Assembly: GCA_021783895.1 (NCBI GenBank)
Contig: JAJXTJ010000072.1
Span: 1 to 6,628 of the forward strand
Reading direction: 5' to 3'
Origin: Pseudomonadota bacterium
GTDB taxonomy: Bacteria; Pseudomonadota; Gammaproteobacteria; Burkholderiales; Sulfuricellaceae
Length of the DNA stretch: 6,628 nucleotides
Shown here: one piece after another, positions 1 through 6,314 of the stretch
Layout of the letters: every line of letters begins with the position of its first letter
Numbering within the stretch: the stretch's first letter is position 1
Notes under the pieces: generated by a model
Told to the model about the DNA's origin: nothing
What the model saw: only the letters and a program-made list of their open reading frames with translations
Database searches by the model: none
Translations under genes and position numbers: made by a program

Positions 1-63
1 GGAGTCCAGGAATTCATCAAAGGACTCATTGCCAAGACTGCCCATCTACGCCTCCGTTTATGA
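1..63 (+). CDS. Possible 3' end of an upstream gene (partial)
   Basis: Frame 1 is open from the window edge to a TGA at 61-63 and would encode 20 residues ending EFIKGLIAKTAHLRLRL. The composition, hydrophobic residues alternating with basic ones, is plausible for a protein C-terminus. I do not recognise the family, and 20 codons are too few to exclude a chance open frame. No clear terminator follows. The small inverted repeat at 67-80 (GGCGG/CCGCC, 4-nt loop) comes directly after the stop but has no T-run. Confidence 0.3.
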   Translation, partial: GVQEFIKGLIAKTAHLRLRL

Positions 64-252
64 TTCGGCGGTTGCCCGCCTATGAACCTAACAACGTAGC
101 CAACCTAAAACGGTTGACAAAACATCAAGCTGAAGCGATCGACTCAACAAAACCTGCACTCTGCCTGGACAATAGTTGCCTGAGCAAAACCATTCCGCTA
201 CTCTGTTCATTTTGAGTCATCGGTCTATCCGCGTAGGCCGGGAGGAAAAATC
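64..252. other. Leader region upstream of the ubiD cluster
   Basis: No gene is seen here. Two short hairpins are possible: 67-80 (GGCGG/CCGCC) and 101-116 (CAACC/GGTTG, 6-nt loop). A TTGACA at 114-119 has no good -10 at 16-18 bp. A weak sigma70-like pair is TTGCCT at 176-181 and TACTCT at 199-204 with a 17-bp spacer. It would give a leader of about 40 nt before the ATG at 253. None of these promoter guesses is strong. Confidence 0.3.
240..246 (+). promoter_or_regulatory. Shine-Dalgarno of the membrane protein gene
   Basis: GGGAGGA ends six bases before the ATG at 253. It is the strongest ribosome binding site in the window and fixes the start of the first gene in the cluster. Confidence 0.8.
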
Positions 253-597
253 ATGACAGACCCGGCCAGCGACACCCACCTTGATTCCGCAAAAACATTG
301 ACGATCGTGGTCTATGCCCTGCAGGCGGCGTCCTTCTTCTTCGGCATCACCTACATCGTCGCCATCATCATCAGCTACGTGAAGCTGGACGACGTCAAGG
401 GCACCTGGCTGGAATCCCACTTCCGCTGGCAGATCCGCACCTTCTGGTTCAGTCTGCTGTGGGGGGCTATCGGCGCCATCACTTATATCCTCATCATCGG
501 CTGGTTTATCCTGGCGGCCGACGGCATCTGGGTTATTTACCGCATCGCCAAAGGCTGGATACGCCTCAACGAGGGCAAGGAAGTGTTTCCGCAATGA
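253..597 (+). CDS. Small DUF4870/COG3671-like membrane protein
   Basis: This is a 114-residue inner-membrane protein of unknown function. After a short polar N-terminus there are two clear hydrophobic stretches, about residues 17-43 and 64-88. They are joined by a charged loop holding the motif [15 protein letters not shown] (51-65), which I recall as typical of this family of small proteobacterial membrane proteins (DUF4870/COG3671, Tic20-like fold group). The tail, [16 protein letters not shown], is amphipathic and basic. The start is supported by GGGAGGA six bases upstream. The TGA stop (595-597) overlaps the ubiD ATG (594-596), so the two are probably co-transcribed and translationally coupled. 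Family assignment is from motif memory, and the link to quinone synthesis is only inferred from position. Confidence 0.85.
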   Translation: MTDPASDTHLDSAKTLTIVVYALQAASFFFGITYIVAIIISYVKLDDVKGTWLESHFRWQIRTFWFSLLWGAIGAITYILIIGWFILAADGIWVIYRIAKGWIRLNEGKEVFPQ

Positions 598-2057
598 AAT
601 ATAAAGACCTGCGCGATTTTCTGGCACAACTGGAAAAACAGGGCGAACTCAAGCGCATCGCCACCGAAATTGATCCCCGCCTGGAAATGACCGAAATCTG
701 CGACCGCGTGCTGAAAGCGGATGGGCCGGCGATCCTGTTCGAGAAGCCGAAAGGCCAATCCATGCCGGTGCTGGCCAATTTGTTCGGCACTCCCAGGCGC
801 GTCGCCATGGGCATGGGCGAGGACAGTGTCGAAGCGTTGCGCGAAGTGGGCAAGCTGCTGGCCTTCCTCAAGGAACCGGAACCGCCCAAGGGCCTCAAGG
901 ATGCCTGGGACAAATTCCCGCTTTTCAAGCAGGTGCTCAACATGGCGCCGAAGGAGCTGTCTTCCGCACCCTGCCAGGAGATCGTCTGGGAAGGCGCGGA
1001 CGTCGATCTCTCCCGGCTGCCGATCCAGACCTGCTGGCCGGGCGACGTGGCGCCGCTCATCACCTGGGGGCTGGTGATCACGCGCGGGCCGCTGAAGAAG
1101 CGGCAGAACCTCGGCATCTACCGCCAGCAGGTGATCGCCCCGAACAAGGTGATCATGCGCTGGCTCGCCCACCGCGGCGGCGCACTGGACTTCCGCGATT
1201 TCAAGCAGGCCCATCCCGGCCAGCCTTTTCCGCTGGCCGTTGCCATCGGCGCCGACCCCGCCACCATTCTCGGGGCGGTAACGCCGGTGCCCGATTCCCT
1301 CAGCGAATACCAGTTTGCCGGGCTACTGCGCGGCTCCAAGACCGAGGTGGTCAAAGCCCTGGGAGCCGACCTGCAAATCCCGGCCAGCGCCGAGATCGTG
1401 CTGGAAGGCGTGATTCATCCCGACGAGATGGCGCTGGAAGGGCCTTACGGTGACCATACCGGCTACTACAACGAGCAGGCCGAGTTTCCGGTGTTCACCG
1501 TCGAGCGCATCACCATGCGCCGCAACCCGATCTACCACAGCACTTACACCGGCAAGCCGCCGGACGAACCGGCCATCCTCGGCGTGGCGCTCAACGAAGT
1601 ATTCGTGCCGCTGTTGCAGAAACAGTTCCCCGAAATCACCGACTTCTACCTGCCGCCGGAAGGCTGCTCCTACCGCCTCGCCGTGGTCAGCATCAAGAAG
1701 CAGTATGCCGGCCACGCCAAGCGCGTGATGTTCGGAGTGTGGTCGTTCCTGCGCCAGTTCATGTACACCAAGTTCATCATCGTCACCGACGACGATGTCA
1801 ACATCCGCGACTGGAAGGAAGTGGTGTGGGCGATGACCACTCGCATGGACCCGGCGCGCGACACGCTGCTGGTCGAGAACACGCCGATCGACTACCTCGA
1901 TTTCGCCAGCCCGGTCAGCGGCCTCGGCTCGAAAATGGGCATGGACGCCACCAACAAGTGGCCGGGCGAAACCGCGCGCGAATGGGGCCGACCCATCGTG
2001 ATGAGCGCGGCGGTGAAGGCGCGGGTGGATGAGATGTGGAAGGATTTGGGCTTGTGA
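594..2057 (+). CDS. ubiD: UbiD: 3-polyprenyl-4-hydroxybenzoate decarboxylase
   Basis: The 487-residue protein matches the usual UbiD length (E. coli about 497). UbiD removes the ring carboxylate of 3-polyprenyl-4-hydroxybenzoate to give 2-polyprenylphenol in ubiquinone synthesis. It uses prenylated FMN made by UbiX. Family marks are visible along its length: N172 and R177 in the metal/prFMN motif QNLGIYRQQ, and E282 and D287 in [13 protein letters not shown]177-E282-D287 correspond to the Arg-Glu-Glu/Asp catalytic trio of UbiD/Fdc enzymes. The C-terminal [16 protein letters not shown] (399-414) is also typical. The chosen ATG at 594 overlaps the upstream stop as ATGA, has AAGGA at 577-581, and gives the standard N-terminus [10 protein letters not shown]. 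An in-frame ATG at 459 lies inside the upstream gene and is rejected. The 3' end overlaps the next gene as GTGA. ubiX is not in the window. Confidence 0.97.
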   Translation: MKYKDLRDFLAQLEKQGELKRIATEIDPRLEMTEICDRVLKADGPAILFEKPKGQSMPVLANLFGTPRRVAMGMGEDSVEALREVGKLLAFLKEPEPPKGLKDAWDKFPLFKQVLNMAPKELSSAPCQEIVWEGADVDLSRLPIQTCWPGDVAPLITWGLVITRGPLKKRQNLGIYRQQVIAPNKVIMRWLAHRGGALDFRDFKQAHPGQPFPLAVAIGADPATILGAVTPVPDSLSEYQFAGLLRGSKTEVVKALGADLQIPASAEIVLEGVIHPDEMALEGPYGDHTGYYNEQAEFPVFTVERITMRRNPIYHSTYTGKPPDEPAILGVALNEVFVPLLQKQFPEITDFYLPPEGCSYRLAVVSIKKQYAGHAKRVMFGVWSFLRQFMYTKFIIVTDDDVNIRDWKEVVWAMTTRMDPARDTLLVENTPIDYLDFASPVSGLGSKMGMDATNKWPGETAREWGRPIVMSAAVKARVDEMWKDLGL

Positions 2058-2623
2058 ACAGGGACAAACCGCGAGGCCAGCGCACCTGCCTCTACGACAC
2101 CGCCGATCTCGATACGGTTCTCGCCGATATGGCGCGCCAGGCCGCCGGGCTGCTCACCGACCGGCGGCAGATCGCCATCGTCGGCCTGCTGCGCCGCGGC
2201 GCGCCTCTGGCGGAAATGCTGCGCGACCGGCTGGCGCGCGACTACGGTTTCACCGGCCTGCCGTTATATAAACTCCACGTCAAGCGCTATGCAGACGACC
2301 TCACCCTGCTGCATCCGGAAACCGAGCTGACCGAAAGCGACGAACAGGCTGCCCTGGATCTGACCAATGCCACGGTGATGGTGGTGGACGACGTACTATA
2401 CCGTGGCCACTCGCTGCTCAAGGCGGTGGAATACCTGGCGGGGAAAAACCCGCTGGAGATCCGCACCGTGGTACTGGTTGATCGCGGCGTCACGCTTTTA
2501 CCGATCCGCGCCGACATCACCGGCGTGCGGCTGGATGTCGTGCCGCAGGACATCATCGAGTGCAACGTCCCGCCCTACGAATCCGAGTTCAGGATCGACC
2601 TGCTTCGGCCAGACAAGGACTGA
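2054..2623 (+). CDS. PyrR-like phosphoribosyltransferase
   Basis: This 189-residue type I phosphoribosyltransferase resembles PyrR. The substrate-side loop is [13 protein letters not shown] (44-56). The PRPP loop is [13 protein letters not shown] (108-120), close to the canonical VDDVLYTGRT but with R-G-H-S in place of [21 protein letters not shown] (141-157) is a hallmark PyrR segment. PyrR is an RNA-binding regulator of pyrimidine genes in Gram-positives and often also a uracil phosphoribosyltransferase. In proteobacteria such homologues have less certain roles, and no pyr gene is adjacent here. I chose GTG at 2054 because it overlaps the ubiD stop as GTGA and has GGAAGGA at 2038-2044, about 9 bp upstream. 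The in-frame ATG at 2036 would destroy that arrangement. The C-terminus ([17 protein letters not shown]) looks unlike standard PyrR. Fold confidence is high; substrate is unknown. Confidence 0.85.
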   Translation: MNRDKPRGQRTCLYDTADLDTVLADMARQAAGLLTDRRQIAIVGLLRRGAPLAEMLRDRLARDYGFTGLPLYKLHVKRYADDLTLLHPETELTESDEQAALDLTNATVMVVDDVLYRGHSLLKAVEYLAGKNPLEIRTVVLVDRGVTLLPIRADITGVRLDVVPQDIIECNVPPYESEFRIDLLRPDKD

Positions 2624-2674
2624 ATGCCTCCTTGCGTTCCCCAAAGGCGCCGGGGTTAGCAGGAAATCCGCCGC
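2624..2674. other. Convergent gap between the ubiD cluster and dacB
   Basis: This 51-bp spacer lies between two converging stop codons. A weak CCCC/GGGG pairing flanks GGCGCC near 2638-2655. A 5-bp GCCGC/GCGGC stem at 2670-2685 with a 6-nt loop spans the dacB stop. Neither has the T-run of an intrinsic terminator, so termination may rely on Rho or on overlapping read-through. Confidence 0.4.
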
Positions 2675-4090
2675 CTAATTGCGGCTGTACACCCACTCCA
2701 GCAGCGCATCCTGGGCTGCCGCGCCAGCGGATGCATCGGGGTGGTTAATGAGGAACACCACCACCTCGGTACGCCCTTTGTGGTCATGCACATAGCCGGC
2801 AATTGTCTTTACACCCTGCAACGAACCGGTTTTGATATGGGCATTCCCCGCCACGCCCTGATCGAGCAGCCGTTTTTTCATGGTGCCGTCCACTGCCGCG
2901 ATCGGCAGGGAGGACACGAGTTCCGCCATCAGTGGGCTGCGCCAGGCGTTCAGCAGCAACGCGCCCAGATGCGCCGGGGTGATGCGTTCGGTGCGCGAAA
3001 GACCGGAACCATTCTCGATCGCCAGCTCCGGGAAATCCATGCCCCGCTCTTTCAGCCATTGGGTGATGGCTTGCGAAGCACCCCGTACCGAACCTTCGCC
3101 GCCGATTTCCCGTCCGATGGTCAGCAGCAGTTGTCGCGCCATCAGATTATTGCTGAATTTGTTGGTGTCGCGGATCATTTCCGCCAGCGTCCTGGATTCA
3201 TGGACGGCCAGCAGGCGCAAGCCCGGCGTGGCAACTCCCTCGCGCACGCCGCCTTGAAACGTGCCGCCCAGTTCATGCCACAGTTGGCGGAAAAGCACCT
3301 CGACCTCGCCGGCATTGTCGAACAGCCCAAGGTACATGGATTTCTCGCCGCAGGCGGCGGAATAGCCGCCGCTGATCCCCACCGTTACATCTCCCCCGTC
3401 ATCCTTGCCGATTTCGGTGGACACGCCATCGCTCCAGTCGCCGCACGGCCCATCCAGCAATTTCAACTGGTCGTTAATGTGCAGCCGTGAAGTATCCGGA
3501 TCGGCGATGACGCGCACGGAGCCTCCATCCGCTTCGGGCACAAGGCGGAAGCGGATGGTTTTGAAGTCCACCAGCAAGGCATCGGGCAGCACATTGTAGG
3601 GGCGGTAGGGCTCGTTATCGAAAGCGCCCGGATCGCCGTTTCCCGGCTTGAAATCGCTGCTGTCCAGTACCAGGTCGCCGTGGATTTCCCGGATTCCCAG
3701 CCCGCGCAAATCGCGCAGCAGGCTCCAGAAATCTTCCAGGGTCAGCGCCGGGTCGCCGTGCCCCTTGATGATCAGGTTGCCGTTCAGGACGTCGCCCGTC
3801 ACGGGGCCGCCGGCAAACACCTCGGTTTTCCAGGTATAGGCCGGGCCGAGCAGTTCCAGCCCGGCATAAGTGGTCAGCAGCTTCATGGTGGAAGCCGGGC
3901 TCATCGGCTGATTGGCCCGGTGCGCGATCAATGGATGCCTGGCGTCCACCTGCTGGACAAAAATACCGGCCGACTGTACGGGGATGCCGGCCTGCTTCAA
4001 GGCCTGCCGCACCTCGCGCGGCAGCGGTCTTGCCTGCGCTGGCAAGGCAACCAGAAAAAACAGCAGCAGGCAGCAAAATCTCATCTTCAT
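2675..4090 (-). CDS. dacB: PBP4-type D-Ala-D-Ala carboxypeptidase/endopeptidase
   Basis: This 471-residue peptidase S13 (class C low-mass penicillin-binding protein) is close to E. coli DacB in length (477). It acts in the periplasm, trimming or opening D-Ala-containing peptidoglycan crosslinks. A signal peptide runs from MKMRFCC through LLLFFLVALPAQA, with likely cleavage after residue 20 (AQA|RPLP). The three active-site motifs are present: S67-T-M-K70 (nucleophile and general base), S313-N-N315 in KFSNNLMARQ, and K420-T-G422 in HIKTGSLQG. The ENGSGLSR segment at 359-366 is also characteristic of the family. The ATG at 4090 is chosen because the signal peptide begins there, although no good Shine-Dalgarno is visible; the ATG at 4084 is an alternative. 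The frame is open further upstream to 4207, but that part is translated REP sequence. It lies 113 bp downstream of bioA on the same strand and could be co-transcribed with it. Confidence 0.93.
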   Translation of the reverse strand: MKMRFCCLLLFFLVALPAQARPLPREVRQALKQAGIPVQSAGIFVQQVDARHPLIAHRANQPMSPASTMKLLTTYAGLELLGPAYTWKTEVFAGGPVTGDVLNGNLIIKGHGDPALTLEDFWSLLRDLRGLGIREIHGDLVLDSSDFKPGNGDPGAFDNEPYRPYNVLPDALLVDFKTIRFRLVPEADGGSVRVIADPDTSRLHINDQLKLLDGPCGDWSDGVSTEIGKDDGGDVTVGISGGYSAACGEKSMYLGLFDNAGEVEVLFRQLWHELGGTFQGGVREGVATPGLRLLAVHESRTLAEMIRDTNKFSNNLMARQLLLTIGREIGGEGSVRGASQAITQWLKERGMDFPELAIENGSGLSRTERITPAHLGALLLNAWRSPLMAELVSSLPIAAVDGTMKKRLLDQGVAGNAHIKTGSLQGVKTIAGYVHDHKGRTEVVVFLINHPDASAGAAAQDALLEWVYSRN

Positions 4091-4137
4091 CCCGGGTTGT
4101 TCATTAACCTGTGCAGCGTCAAGAAAACCAATAGATT

Positions 4138-4183
4138 GTAGGTCGGGTTTGAACCCGACATGTCGGGCTAAAGCCCGACCTGC
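4138..4183. repeat. REP/BIME-like double palindrome
   Basis: Two 18-nt perfect hairpins lie 2 bp apart. The first, at 4142-4159, has arms GTCGGGTT/AACCCGAC. The second, at 4162-4179, has arms GTCGGGCT/AGCCCGAC. The first is headed by GTAG (4138-4141), the tetranucleotide at the foot of REP sequences that TnpA-REP (RAYT) proteins recognise. The second, read on the - strand, is headed by GCAG. Outer arms AGGTCGGG (4140-4147) and CCCGACCT (4174-4181) also pair, so the whole unit can fold as one long stem. This head-to-head layout is that of a BIME. It sits between bioA and dacB, where it could act as an mRNA-processing or attenuating structure. Confidence 0.75.
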
Positions 4184-4203
4184 GCCTGATAAATAAGCCG
4201 GGT

Positions 4204-5508
4204 TCATAAACTCTCGACGATTTCGAGGGTGCCCGCAAGCAGCAGCAGGATTTCCTCTTCATTGATCACATACGGCGGCATAAAGTACACCGTGTTGCCG
4301 ATGGGGCGCAACAGCAGGCCGCGCTTCAGCCCTTCCGCGAAGAATTTTCGGGCGAAACCGGGCGCCGCGTCGTCCGTTTCGAACGCCCAGATCATGCCGC
4401 TATGGCGGAAATTCCTGACGCGGGGGTGATCCGCCAGTTCGGCGGCGGACCGGTTGAAAAAGTCTGCCTTGGCTCGATTGGCCTCGATCACCCGGTCCTG
4501 CCCGAAAATATCCAGTACCGCCAGCGCCGCGCGGCAGGCCAGCGCGTTGCCGGTGTAGGAATGGGAATGGAGAAAACCGCGCGCCGTATCGTCGTGGTAA
4601 AACGCCTGGTAAATAGGGTCGGCGGTCAGCACCACCGACAAGGGCAAATAGCCGCCGGTGATACCCTTGGACAGGCACAGGAAATCCGGTTTTATCCCGG
4701 CCTGCTCATGGGCGAACATCGTCCCCGTGCGCCCGAAGCCCACGGCGATTTCATCGGCGATCAGATGAACCTCGAATTCGTCGCAGATCGCCCTTGCCTG
4801 GCGCAGATATTCGGCATCGTACATCCCCATCCCCGCCGCACCCTGCACCAGTGGTTCGAGAATCAAGGCCGCAGTTTCCTGGTGATGGCGCTCCAGATGC
4901 GCGCGCAAAGCCTCCCCGCAACGAAGCGCGTAATCCCGCGCCGACTCCCCCGGTTCGGCATAGCGCCAGTCGGGCGTCGGCACCTGCGCACTTTCCCGCA
5001 GCAGAGGCGCATAAGTGTCCTTGAACAGCGCCACATCGGTGACCGACAGCGCACCCACGGTTTCGCCGTGATAGCCGTTTCGCAGGCCGACGAAGCGGGT
5101 CTTGGCCGGTCGGCCCGAGTTGCGCCAGTAGTGGAAACTCATCTTCAGCGCAATCTCGGTGGCGGAAGCGCCGTCCGAGCCGTAGAAACAGTGCCCCAAG
5201 CCGGAAAGAAGCGACAGCCGCTCCGACAGCTCGACCACCGGCTGATGGGTAAAACCTGCCAGCATCACGTGCTCCAGCTGGTTCAGCTGATCCTTCAGCG
5301 CCGCGTTGATGCGCGGGTTGCAGTGGCCGAACAGGTTGACCCACCACGAGCTCACCGCATCGAGATAGCGCCTGCCGTCGAAATCGGTCAGCCACACCCC
5401 CTCGCCGCGCGCGATCGGCACCAGCGGCAGGGTCTCGTGCTGCTTCATCTGGGTGCAGGGATGCCAGACGGCGGCCAGACTGCGATGGAGGAATTTCTGG
5501 TTAGACAT
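4204..5508 (-). CDS. bioA: BioA: adenosylmethionine-8-amino-7-oxononanoate aminotransferase
   Basis: This 434-residue class III, PLP-dependent aminotransferase is of normal BioA length. It moves an amino group from S-adenosylmethionine to 7-keto-8-aminopelargonate, giving 7,8-diaminopelargonate in biotin synthesis. Visible marks are WHPCTQM (15-21), [13 protein letters not shown] (53-65), the phosphate-binding [16 protein letters not shown]146 in NGYHGET, D252 in [13 protein letters not shown], and the Schiff-base lysine K281 in [12 protein letters not shown]. The WW pair and HPCTQM help separate BioA from related aminotransferases. I chose the ATG at 5508 ([10 protein letters not shown]). 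An in-frame ATG at 5520 adds MPRS, and neither has a clear Shine-Dalgarno. No bioF, bioB, bioC or bioD is in the window, so bioA is detached from a full bio operon here. The stop overlaps an ATG of the extended dacB frame (ATGA at 4204-4207), probably by chance. Confidence 0.96.
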   Translation of the reverse strand: MSNQKFLHRSLAAVWHPCTQMKQHETLPLVPIARGEGVWLTDFDGRRYLDAVSSWWVNLFGHCNPRINAALKDQLNQLEHVMLAGFTHQPVVELSERLSLLSGLGHCFYGSDGASATEIALKMSFHYWRNSGRPAKTRFVGLRNGYHGETVGALSVTDVALFKDTYAPLLRESAQVPTPDWRYAEPGESARDYALRCGEALRAHLERHHQETAALILEPLVQGAAGMGMYDAEYLRQARAICDEFEVHLIADEIAVGFGRTGTMFAHEQAGIKPDFLCLSKGITGGYLPLSVVLTADPIYQAFYHDDTARGFLHSHSYTGNALACRAALAVLDIFGQDRVIEANRAKADFFNRSAAELADHPRVRNFRHSGMIWAFETDDAAPGFARKFFAEGLKRGLLLRPIGNTVYFMPPYVINEEEILLLLAGTLEIVESL

Positions 5509-5539
5509 TGAGCGCGGCATGACCCGGAAGGATGGTTTG

Positions 5540-5555
5540 GATAATGTTCATTATC
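5540..5555. promoter_or_regulatory. 16-bp perfect inverted repeat in the bioA leader region
   Basis: GATAATG and CATTATC (7-bp arms, 2-nt centre) form a perfect palindrome 32 bp before the bioA ATG. The half-sites equal the outer ends of the classical Fur box, but the centre is 3 bp shorter than that 19-bp consensus. It does not match the BirA (TTGTAAAC-type) or BioR (TTATMKATAA) operators as I remember them. A further imperfect symmetry lies at 5560-5574 (AGCAG/CTGCT). Operator function is inferred from symmetry and position only. Confidence 0.4.
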
Positions 5556-5603
5556 TCACAGCAGAATTGCTGCTTACGATAATGCCCCGATAGCGCGGAT
5601 TTC

Positions 5604-5632
5604 ATTATAATTGCGCCATGCTCTACTGGGAA
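5604..5632 (-). promoter_or_regulatory. Candidate bioA promoter
   Basis: Read on the - strand, TTCCCA (5632-5627) and TATAAT (5609-5604) are separated by 17 bp. Transcription would start near 5597, giving a leader of about 90 nt that carries the 5540-5555 palindrome. The -35 lies inside the first codons of the divergent WGR gene. Confidence 0.4.
5606..5611 (+). promoter_or_regulatory. Candidate -10 element of the WGR gene
   Basis: A perfect TATAAT ends 6 bp before the ATG at 5618, so the predicted transcription start falls on or next to the start codon. No good -35 is seen at 16-18 bp upstream (around 5582-5589 is C-rich). The hexamer belongs to the palindrome ATTATAAT (5604-5611), shared with the opposite promoter. 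Confidence 0.5.
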
Positions 5633-5854
5633 AAACACGACCACGACAAGAACCGCCATAGCTGGTATGCCGTCACCTTCGGCCACGACTTGTTCGGCGA
5701 TCTGGTGCTCACCCGCAGCTGGGGCAGCCTCGGCTTGCGCAGCCGGCAACAGCGCCAGCAGCCGGTCGGCTCGGCGGACGAACTGCGCGCCCGGCTAAAG
5801 ATCATCGGCAGGGAACGCGAGGCTGATGGCTACGCCGTGGTCGCCGTCGGCTGA
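5618..5854 (+). CDS. Small WGR-domain protein
   Basis: This 78-residue protein consists almost entirely of one WGR-like domain. The pattern is an N-terminal strand (WYAVTFGHDLFGDLVLTRSW, 16-35), then W35-G36-S37-L-G in place of the namesake W-G-R, a basic arginine/glutamine-rich loop, and a C-terminal helix (ADELRARLKIIGREREADGY). WGR domains occur in PARPs, where they contact DNA ends, and as short stand-alone bacterial proteins of unknown role. The third motif residue is Ser instead of Arg. The ATG at 5618 is the only plausible start: it has no Shine-Dalgarno, a TATAAT lies 6 bp before it, and an in-frame stop at 5591-5593 rules out an upstream extension. A leaderless mRNA is therefore likely. 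It is divergent from bioA and has no obvious functional link to it. Confidence 0.75.
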   Translation: MLYWEKHDHDKNRHSWYAVTFGHDLFGDLVLTRSWGSLGLRSRQQRQQPVGSADELRARLKIIGREREADGYAVVAVG

Positions 5855-5863
5855 TCAAGTTTT

Positions 5864-5888
5864 ATGGGGTCACCACATATGGGGTCAC
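5864..5888. repeat. Direct repeat of ATGGGGTCAC
   Basis: ATGGGGTCAC occurs at 5864-5873 and again at 5879-5888, 5 bp apart. The second copy overlaps the stop codon of the transposase-like fragment, as if marking the outer end of that element. Similar GGGGTCA-type ends are, from memory, common beside Y1-type transposase genes. Confidence 0.6.
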
Positions 5889-6120
5889 ATCTTGCCTTTT
5901 GATATATTACTTTCCATCATTTTAATGATGCGACTGACAGTTGCATAATGCAAGACGAGCGCACGGGCAATCTCTGCCTGAGTATGGCTGTATTCCAAAT
6001 AAGCCCGTGCCATGGCTTCATTGTGGACCACAGGGTCTAGATTCGATGCATCTAACTCTACGCTCCTGCAACGAAAATAATCAGGGACATACGCAGATAA
6101 ACGCCCAAGCCGTGCTGCGT
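5885..6120 (-). pseudogene. C-terminal fragment of a transposase with helix-turn-helix
   Basis: On the - strand a frame running from about 6120 to a TGA at 5885-5887 reads, near its end, HNEAMARAYLEYSHTQAEIA, then RALVLHYATVSRIIKMMES and ISKGKM. The TQAEIA-x8-ATVSRIIK portion is a helix-turn-helix of the kind found at the C-terminus of long Y1 (IS200/REP-associated) transposases. The usual Gly in the turn is Val. No catalytic HUH motif or tyrosine is found, and upstream of about 6110 the opposite strand turns into integrase sequence, so the gene is cut off. The part upstream of position 6060 (RLSAYVPDYFRCRSVELD) is less certain. I am confident of a protein relic here and only moderately of the family. 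Confidence 0.55.
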
Positions 6121-6276
6121 GTTCAGCACTATAGCATACGCACGGAGCGGGTCTATCTGGACTGGATTAAACGCTGCATTTTGTTCCACCACAATGAATC
6201 AATGGCCACACCACTGAAACAAATGCCTCGCCCGCAAGCCAATAAAAACGGACATCTCCATCATACATGCTTGTAG
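6109..6276 (+). pseudogene. Tyrosine recombinase N-terminal fragment, copy 1
   Basis: The frame reads QAVLRVQHYSIRTERVYLDW followed by IKRCILFHH (about 6109-6192). This is the SAM-like N-terminal domain of integron/XerC-type tyrosine recombinases (family pattern: HYSIRTEQAYVxWIRRFIxFH). After FHH the similarity fades, and a stop occurs at 6274-6276. The core-binding remainder, the catalytic R-H-R-Y residues and a proper start are missing. The region upstream is the antisense of the transposase fragment, so there is an insertion or deletion junction at about 6100-6115. Confidence 0.65.
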
Positions 6277-6314
6277 ATTGCCTATTGACGCGGCTTGCAG
6301 GTCTCGGGTAGGGT

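Noticed and set aside
67..116. Two small hairpins (67-80, 101-116) as terminators or an attC-like recombination site
   Set aside because: The stems are only 5 bp, there is no T-run, and no paired attC core sites with correct spacing could be recognised, despite integrase relics elsewhere in the window.
459..593. N-terminal extension of UbiD from the in-frame ATG at 459
   Set aside because: It lies inside the membrane protein gene, is arginine/histidine-rich as expected of out-of-frame translation, and the normal UbiD N-terminus begins at 594.
2741..3490. 249-codon open frame on the + strand opposite dacB
   Set aside because: It is an antisense shadow of dacB, whose signal peptide and three catalytic motifs are intact. 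The product resembles no family.
4402..5511. 369-codon open frame on the + strand opposite bioA
   Set aside because: bioA is certain by its motifs, and in GC-rich DNA long antisense frames are expected. The translation is arginine/glutamine-rich with no recognisable domain and no ribosome binding site.
5915..5930. CATCATTTTAATGATG palindrome as a terminator for the WGR gene
   Set aside because: It has 7-bp AT-rich arms, only a 2-nt loop and no T-run. It is explained by Ile-Lys-Met-Met codons of the transposase fragment on the other strand.
5941..6070. + strand start at 5941 for an integrase-containing protein
   Set aside because: The first part of that frame is antisense to the transposase HTH and shows no recombinase similarity. 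Only the part after about 6109 does.
6285..6314. TTGACG (6285-6290) with TAGGGT (6309-6314) as a promoter between the integrase copies
   Set aside because: The -10 is poor and no intact gene follows.
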